From the NCBI GenBank assembly GCA_937924675.1, contig CALEVL010000027.1, positions 1 to 48,166 of the forward strand: 48,166 nt of DNA, read 5' to 3'. How positions within the stretch are numbered: the stretch's first letter is position 1; the number at the start of each line of letters is the position of its first letter. This stretch comes from an uncultured Ignavibacteria bacterium. GTDB taxonomy: Bacteria > Bacteroidota > Ignavibacteria > Tepidaquicellales > Tepidaquicellaceae. Below are positions 43,285 to 48,166 of this stretch, one piece after another. The translations under genes were made by a program, and so were the position numbers. The notes beneath the pieces were generated by a model that was not told the origin of the DNA, did not search any database, and worked only from the letters and a program-made list of their open reading frames with translations.

Positions 43285-46200
43285 AATTGATCAGCTCTTT
43301 TTCCGTTGATTGGAATGAACCTGATCAATGCCTTTGTTCCTTTATCGGATGTGCTTTGAAATTTTATTTCGGCCTTCATGTCGTCGAGACTTTTTTTGGT
43401 AATCGCCAGTCCAAGTCCCATACCGGTTGACTTAGTCGAAAAGTTTGGTTCAAATAAATGCTCCATAATCTCAGGTTCAATTCCGCAACCGTTATCAATT
43501 ATTTCCGCAACGATCTTTCCGTTGTTTCTGTATGTCTTGATTTCTATAAGTCCCTTTTCATCAATTGCCTGTATCGAATTCTTAATGAGGTTCTGGAACA
43601 CCCTGTTAAGTTCCTGCTTATCAGCCCAGATTTTTTCTATCTGCGGATCAAGCGATTTTATGAACGTGATATCTTTCGCCTGACTGTATAAAGAAATGAC
43701 TTCCTCAATTACTTCATTAAGATCAGTTTCCTTATAATCCTTTCCGGGAAGCTTTGCAAAGTCCGAAAACTCCGTTGCTATGTGGTTAAGCTTGTCAATT
43801 TCCTTAATGATAATATCACGGGTCTTCTTCAGCGAGTTTCCGAACTCGTCTTTTCCGTGTGACGAATAAATATCAAACAGATGCTGAATGGAGAGCTTCA
43901 TTGGGGTCAGAGGATTCTTGATTTCATGAGCAACACGACGTGCAATGTCACGCCATGCCGCTTCCCGCTCTACTTTCTTTAATTGCTGTTTGGAGTTTTC
44001 AAGCTCAGTTGTCATTTTGTTAAATGATTCCACTAGTTTGCCAAGTTCATCTTTACTCTTTATATCAATAGCAATATTGCTTTCACCCTTTGCTACTTTT
44101 TCCGTGGCAAGCTGCAGACTGAGTATCGGCTTTGAAATCCTGTCTGTCATAAACGTTACAAAGATCAGTAATATTATGATCACTATCAGATATGTTCCGA
44201 ATATGAATGTAAGAATTTCCGTAAGCTCCTCATTCATAAGATTCTGCTTATAAACAGTCTGCGATGATATCAGACCTATAAGACTGTTTCGTGAATCGAA
44301 CAGTGGCCGGTAACCAACAATGAATGAGTACGGACCGAGCTCCTTTGTCTTGGAGTAGAAGTCCTTCTTCAACACATAAATATTATAGTATGCATCGGCA
44401 TCCACGCGTGTATCAAGCAGATCTGATTTGTAAAGCTCTTCATCAGTAGTTGCCACAAGCCTGTACCTTGAGAAAAGATTGAAGTTTTTGTCTGGTTGCT
44501 GAATTGATTTCGTCATTATTGTTCCGCTTTCTACACCGAGACTGTCAAGGCGCCCTATACCTGTCTGTGCACTTTTCAGACTTTGCGAGACGAGATTAAG
44601 ATCTGATATTATCTGACTCTGAAAATTTCCATCATATTTATTCTTAATGAATGACCTTGTATAAATCGCAAGCAAAATGATTGGAATGACAGATACGATG
44701 AAGAACGAAGCAAAGAGTTTTTCACGAAAGTTAAATCTCAAACTTCTGATCTTCGTAAGCATGACCAATGAAACTAATACCAATACGGCAATATAAATCA
44801 CCAGCGTAAACAGTATGAACTTCAGGTAGAAGAAGACAATGAGCTTGATATCATTACGCTTAAGACTGATTGCAAATATTCTTTCATCAAGCGTGAGTTC
44901 TTCCGGTGCTGCCTGGATATAGTATGTACGGTATTTCTCGTTGTTTATAATCTCATATCTCCAGCCGGATTTTTCAGGTTTGTTCTTAATAGATTCTTTG
45001 AATGCGTTGAGTGAGATCGTATTTTCTTTAGACAAGTCACGGTTTGTTGAGCCGGCAATATCGCCTCCTACGTATTCCGTTATTACAGGTGTAGAAATCA
45101 GCTTGTCAAATAACTTATCCCCGGAATAGTTTCTGAAAAGTTGAGTAGCTGATTGAAGCAGATAATTTTTTGAATCATATTCAACAGCCGTCATCAGATA
45201 TCCAAGTTTTGTTTCGAACGAAGTTCCCCTTAGATTGAGAATTTCAATTGGTACTATGGCAAGATAATATTTCTCAATGTCATTCTTCAGAACCGTAATC
45301 TTATCAGTTTCATAAACATTCTCCGGCTCTTCTGATTCGAACTCAAATTCTTCTATCTCCTCTTCTTCCGTTGCCAAAGTGTCTGACAAAAACAGGGAAT
45401 CCTTGACCAAATCAACGGTTTTCTTTTTGAAGAAATTCTTTTCAGCAAAGGCAAGTACCGAATCCGAGTTCATATCGGCCGGTCCGAAAATAAAATCGCT
45501 TTTCTTTCTTCGGTTTGTGTCTGTAATTATTACCGCAGTATTAAAGCTCTCTTCACTGAATTTGCTGTCGCTCCAAACTGAGAATGCGAGTTCCTGCTGC
45601 TTGCTCTTATCAATCAGATCAGACTCAAGATTCTTGTTGTCTGTAAGGCGTGAAAGCTCTGTTATCAGCAGATATCTTACACGGTCATCCTCTTTCTCCG
45701 AAATCCTGCTGCCTATCAACTCAACAAAATGAGTCTCCTGTGAAGTTATTTTCTCAAGCAAGATCCCGGGAACAGTAACCATGCAGAATATTACTATGAC
45801 AGAGAAATTCCTGAGTGAGAAAACATTGTAAGTCTTGGAAAAATAAAGCTTGAACGACAGGTATATTCCGAGTGTGAAACTCAGTATTATTATCAGAAAC
45901 CTGTAGTTTCCTTCAAGATTGAAGTCCTTGAAAGATCCGGACAGAAAGAAATTTACCAATAACAAAGCTGCTAGATAGAGTATGAAGCTGTATTTCCTGT
46001 ACTTGCTTTCACGGAATACATTTGCCACAAGCTTCCTGTTGCCAATAATTACAAGACTCACGAGGAACAGAAACATCGAAAATGAAAATATCAGCAAAGC
46101 AAGATTCAAAGTAAAAAGCGAGGACGCAGGGATTACGTTTACTTTGTCGAAGAACTGAAGGTTTGAATCATACACTATGCTTTGTATTACAATTCCGAAT

Positions 46201-47441
46201 AGATTGATGACCCAAAAGAAGAGTAATATTGAGACTATTATCTTAAAGATTGCAGCGGCTTTCGACTCAAGTTTTGATATTAAAGCTGTATAGCTTGAGC
46301 TTTTGACAGTAATATAGAATCCATACATTGCAATCAGAAGAATGAACGAAGATGTTATGAACAGATCACCCAGAGACCTTGCGATTCCAAATCCAAATGT
46401 TGATGCATAGTCACCTGGCAAGAATACTTCGAGTTCAAGTATTGCAGATGGAAATAAGTATTTCAGCCACAAATATCTGATGACTATAAGTACGCCAATG
46501 AATATTGCAAACTTAGGCAGACGCCCGCGAATTGATCTGGAGAATGTGATACAAAGAAGAAAGAATATTACGGTTAGCCCGAAAACAAGCGCTGAGATTA
46601 TCTTCTTTTCAAGTGATTCAATGCTCTGGATATGAACGAGTTTGCTATACTTGTCTATAAACAATTTTCCAATTTCTGATTTATCAATCCCTGTCAAGTC
46701 TATCCTAATCTTGTCTGAATAAGCAACACTGTCGAAACTCATTCTTCCTGAAATTACATCGGCAGGTTCAAGTAGTGGCTCAGAACCAATCTTGTTTCTT
46801 ATATCACCAATCATTCCTTCACTGCGAAGAAACTTATCACCGATCTGATTTTTTACATCAAGAAGTTTTGCACACAAAATCACACCGGAAATATCTGAAC
46901 TGTCGTTCGTAGAATGAACGGGAGAATAAATGATAAGATATGTAAAGAATCCGATCTCCTTTATTACAGAGAATCTGTTTCCCTTAAGAGCTCTTTGAAG
47001 AGTGTAAATGTCCGAGTCCAGTCTCCTGCCGGAAAATGCTAACAGTTCAAGCTTTGAATTGTAAGCTTCTATCTGGATTGTCTTGTCGATGTTCAGATTC
47101 AGAAACTCTTCAAATAATTTCTTTGAATCGTCTCTGCCAAGATTTCTTTTTATGTTAGGGCTTTCAATCAGTTCATTTGATAAGCGCTGCAGTGTGCTCT
47201 GATAAAGGTCAAATATTGAAATGCAGTATTCCCTGTTTCTGCTGTTTGACTCCCGGCTAATTGTATCCCATTCTTTTTCGGAATTATCCCTGATATAAAC
47301 AGCGGCAATGTGAATTACCAATGCCCAGAATAATATCAGCAGTCCTATGAAGAAAAGTGATTTAGTCCTTCTTTCGGAAATAATTCTTTTGAATGAATTA
47401 ACGGTATTTTGATTGGGTGAAGTCAATTTCGGAGAGCTCAA
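43281..47441 (-). CDS. Very large NtrY-like sensor histidine kinase
   Basis: This 1386-residue membrane kinase has TM1 (about 28-51), an extracytoplasmic domain (about 52-275) and a block of about eight TM helices (to about 590). A second soluble region follows (about 590-880), then TM, a third sensor region (about 950-1075), TM, HAMP (about 1098-1150) and HisKA with RRVAHEIKNPLTPMK (His1172). HATPase follows: NLIKNSIQAI around 1280, DNGCGI, and GMGLGL around 1340. NtrY relatives sense nitrogen or redox status, but no response regulator is adjacent. TTG start. The 3' end overlaps the lipoprotein gene. Confidence 0.9.
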   Translation of the reverse strand: MSSPKLTSPNQNTVNSFKRIISERRTKSLFFIGLLILFWALVIHIAAVYIRDNSEKEWDTISRESNSRNREYCISIFDLYQSTLQRLSNELIESPNIKRNLGRDDSKKLFEEFLNLNIDKTIQIEAYNSKLELLAFSGRRLDSDIYTLQRALKGNRFSVIKEIGFFTYLIIYSPVHSTNDSSDISGVILCAKLLDVKNQIGDKFLRSEGMIGDIRNKIGSEPLLEPADVISGRMSFDSVAYSDKIRIDLTGIDKSEIGKLFIDKYSKLVHIQSIESLEKKIISALVFGLTVIFFLLCITFSRSIRGRLPKFAIFIGVLIVIRYLWLKYLFPSAILELEVFLPGDYASTFGFGIARSLGDLFITSSFILLIAMYGFYITVKSSSYTALISKLESKAAAIFKIIVSILLFFWVINLFGIVIQSIVYDSNLQFFDKVNVIPASSLFTLNLALLIFSFSMFLFLVSLVIIGNRKLVANVFRESKYRKYSFILYLAALLLVNFFLSGSFKDFNLEGNYRFLIIILSFTLGIYLSFKLYFSKTYNVFSLRNFSVIVIFCMVTVPGILLEKITSQETHFVELIGSRISEKEDDRVRYLLITELSRLTDNKNLESDLIDKSKQQELAFSVWSDSKFSEESFNTAVIITDTNRRKKSDFIFGPADMNSDSVLAFAEKNFFKKKTVDLVKDSLFLSDTLATEEEEIEEFEFESEEPENVYETDKITVLKNDIEKYYLAIVPIEILNLRGTSFETKLGYLMTAVEYDSKNYLLQSATQLFRNYSGDKLFDKLISTPVITEYVGGDIAGSTNRDLSKENTISLNAFKESIKNKPEKSGWRYEIINNEKYRTYYIQAAPEELTLDERIFAISLKRNDIKLIVFFYLKFILFTLVIYIAVLVLVSLVMLTKIRSLRFNFREKLFASFFIVSVIPIILLAIYTRSFIKNKYDGNFQSQIISDLNLVSQSLKSAQTGIGRLDSLGVESGTIMTKSIQQPDKNFNLFSRYRLVATTDEELYKSDLLDTRVDADAYYNIYVLKKDFYSKTKELGPYSFIVGYRPLFDSRNSLIGLISSQTVYKQNLMNEELTEILTFIFGTYLIVIIILLIFVTFMTDRISKPILSLQLATEKVAKGESNIAIDIKSKDELGKLVESFNKMTTELENSKQQLKKVEREAAWRDIARRVAHEIKNPLTPMKLSIQHLFDIYSSHGKDEFGNSLKKTRDIIIKEIDKLNHIATEFSDFAKLPGKDYKETDLNEVIEEVISLYSQAKDITFIKSLDPQIEKIWADKQELNRVFQNLIKNSIQAIDEKGLIEIKTYRNNGKIVAEIIDNGCGIEPEIMEHLFEPNFSTKSTGMGLGLAITKKSLDDMKAEIKFQSTSDKGTKALIRFIPINGKRADQL

Positions 47442-47474
47442 TATTTCACTGTTGAAAATGGGTTACCGTGAATC

Positions 47475-47948
47475 TTAATTGATCACGATTTGATCTATGT
47501 ACCATATCCTGTCTTTGAACTTCAGAGAGACTGACGCTGCAAGACTGCTCTGCGTATTTCCTTTGCGGTATTCATAGACACCCTTCGCCGAAGCATACGT
47601 GCTGTATCTTGAAGAGCTCTTATATCGGAAGGATTCAATGTTGAAATTATCCATGAAATTGGAAAGTATTATCTCTGCCTGCGCCGGACTGTAAAACCCC
47701 TTTTCGTTTCCGAATACGTCGAGATAAATCAATGAAGAAAAATATTGACTTATCGAACTTAGATTTCCGTATGAGAATCCGTTGCCGATTTCCTTGAAAG
47801 TCATTTTGCACAATTCAAATTTCGCCTTGGTCGATTCGTTCTTATACTTCTTTTCCTTCCACCATTTATCCTGAGATAAGACAATTTCGGCATCAGAGAA
47901 GCTAATGACCAAGCTAACGAGCACAACAATAAGAGATGATAATCTCAC
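47475..47948 (-). CDS. DUF4783 secreted protein
   Basis: This 157-residue protein has a signal peptide (about 1-24) and a DUF4783 domain. The C-terminal strands (SYAS-like, VYEYRKGNTQSSLAASVSL, FKDRIWYIDQIVIN) resemble SnoaL/NTF2-like folds of Bacteroidota. Its function is unknown. The start is GTG at 47948. It precedes the sensor kinase by 33 bp and may be the first gene of that three-gene unit. Confidence 0.82.
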   Translation of the reverse strand: MRLSSLIVVLVSLVISFSDAEIVLSQDKWWKEKKYKNESTKAKFELCKMTFKEIGNGFSYGNLSSISQYFSSLIYLDVFGNEKGFYSPAQAEIILSNFMDNFNIESFRYKSSSRYSTYASAKGVYEYRKGNTQSSLAASVSLKFKDRIWYIDQIVIN

Positions 47949-48166
47949 CTATTCTACTTTTTAATGAAATTTCAATGAAATTATCAAAAATAGCTGCATT
48001 ATTCAATTGAATATATGACTGAACAGAAGTATGAAGCAAACTTAACAAGAAGATGTATGTCGTTGTACCAATCAAAATCACCAATTCACTCACGCTGACT
48101 ACTTGAAATTAGTTGAAACAAATCGCATTCATTAGAAACCGTGTCCATTCATATTTCTTTTCCGAC
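47949..48166. other. Right-end intergenic region
   Basis: I found no supported gene in the last 218 bp. The sequence is AT-rich with short stop-filled frames and would hold the promoter of the DUF4783 gene on the minus strand; no clear -7/-33 pair was found. Confidence 0.5.

Overview
This window looks like chromosomal DNA from an uncultured member of the Ignavibacteria or a nearby lineage of the Bacteroidota/Chlorobiota group. Five secreted proteins end in a type IX secretion (T9SS) sorting domain built on the motif NYPNPFNP(S/T)T, the DNA is moderately AT-rich, Shine-Dalgarno sequences are weak, and several families are typical of the group (Big_5 lipoprotein, DUF4783, YfhO). The placement is inferred from protein style only; no rRNA or tRNA gene was found.

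Layout. (1) 1-498 is repeat-rich intergenic DNA: a 21-bp tandem repeat, two GC-rich hairpins and a composite dispersed repeat. (2) 499-5734 (+) encodes a transaldolase/F6P-aldolase family enzyme, GcvT, a ComB-like phosphatase and FtsK. (3) 5797-7657 (-) is a two-gene ABC-2 exporter, followed by a pyrimidine-rich tract and an aldehyde dehydrogenase (to 9324). (4) 9603-16998 (-) holds three large T9SS cargo proteins: a multihaem cytochrome with unusual haem motifs, a sortilin/BNR-repeat protein and a zinc metalloprotease. At least the first two have clear intrinsic terminators, and the third has a strong candidate. (5) 17293-19152 is a divergent pair: an SDR epimerase and a flavin/NAD reductase. 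(6) 19262-24314 (-) is a tight six-gene run: mtaB, sixA, an orphan FecE-type ATPase, an enoyl-CoA hydratase, a HisC-like aminotransferase and a DUF192 protein. (7) 24529-25254 is crcB plus DUF190 (fluoride export). (8) 25441-30669 (-) is YfhO, asparagine synthase and a DUF4287/DUF5655 protein. (9) 30670-31600 holds a decayed IS256-family transposase. (10) 31601-34016 (+) is a tandem pair of paralogous DNRLRE proteins with T9SS tails. (11) 34026-41795 (-) is an eight-gene surface-glycan operon: glycosyltransferases, a methyltransferase, a PIG-L deacetylase, an LpxD-like acyltransferase and an unexpected PaiB-like flavoprotein. (12) 41899-47948 (-) is a Big_5 lipoprotein, a 1386-residue NtrY-like sensor kinase and a DUF4783 protein.

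How it fits together. Much of the window concerns the cell surface: exported T9SS cargo (redox, adhesive or carbohydrate-binding, proteolytic), glycan assembly, exporters, and a large membrane sensor kinase coupled to an outer-membrane-type lipoprotein. The rest is housekeeping (chromosome segregation, one-carbon metabolism, tRNA modification). I saw no CRISPR array, prophage or obvious defence island. The observations most worth following are the CXCH/CX3CH haem motifs in the T9SS cytochrome, the predicted deacetylate-then-reacylate step in the glycan operon, the very large multi-segment kinase with its lipoprotein partner, and the 21-bp hairpin-bearing tandem array at the left edge.
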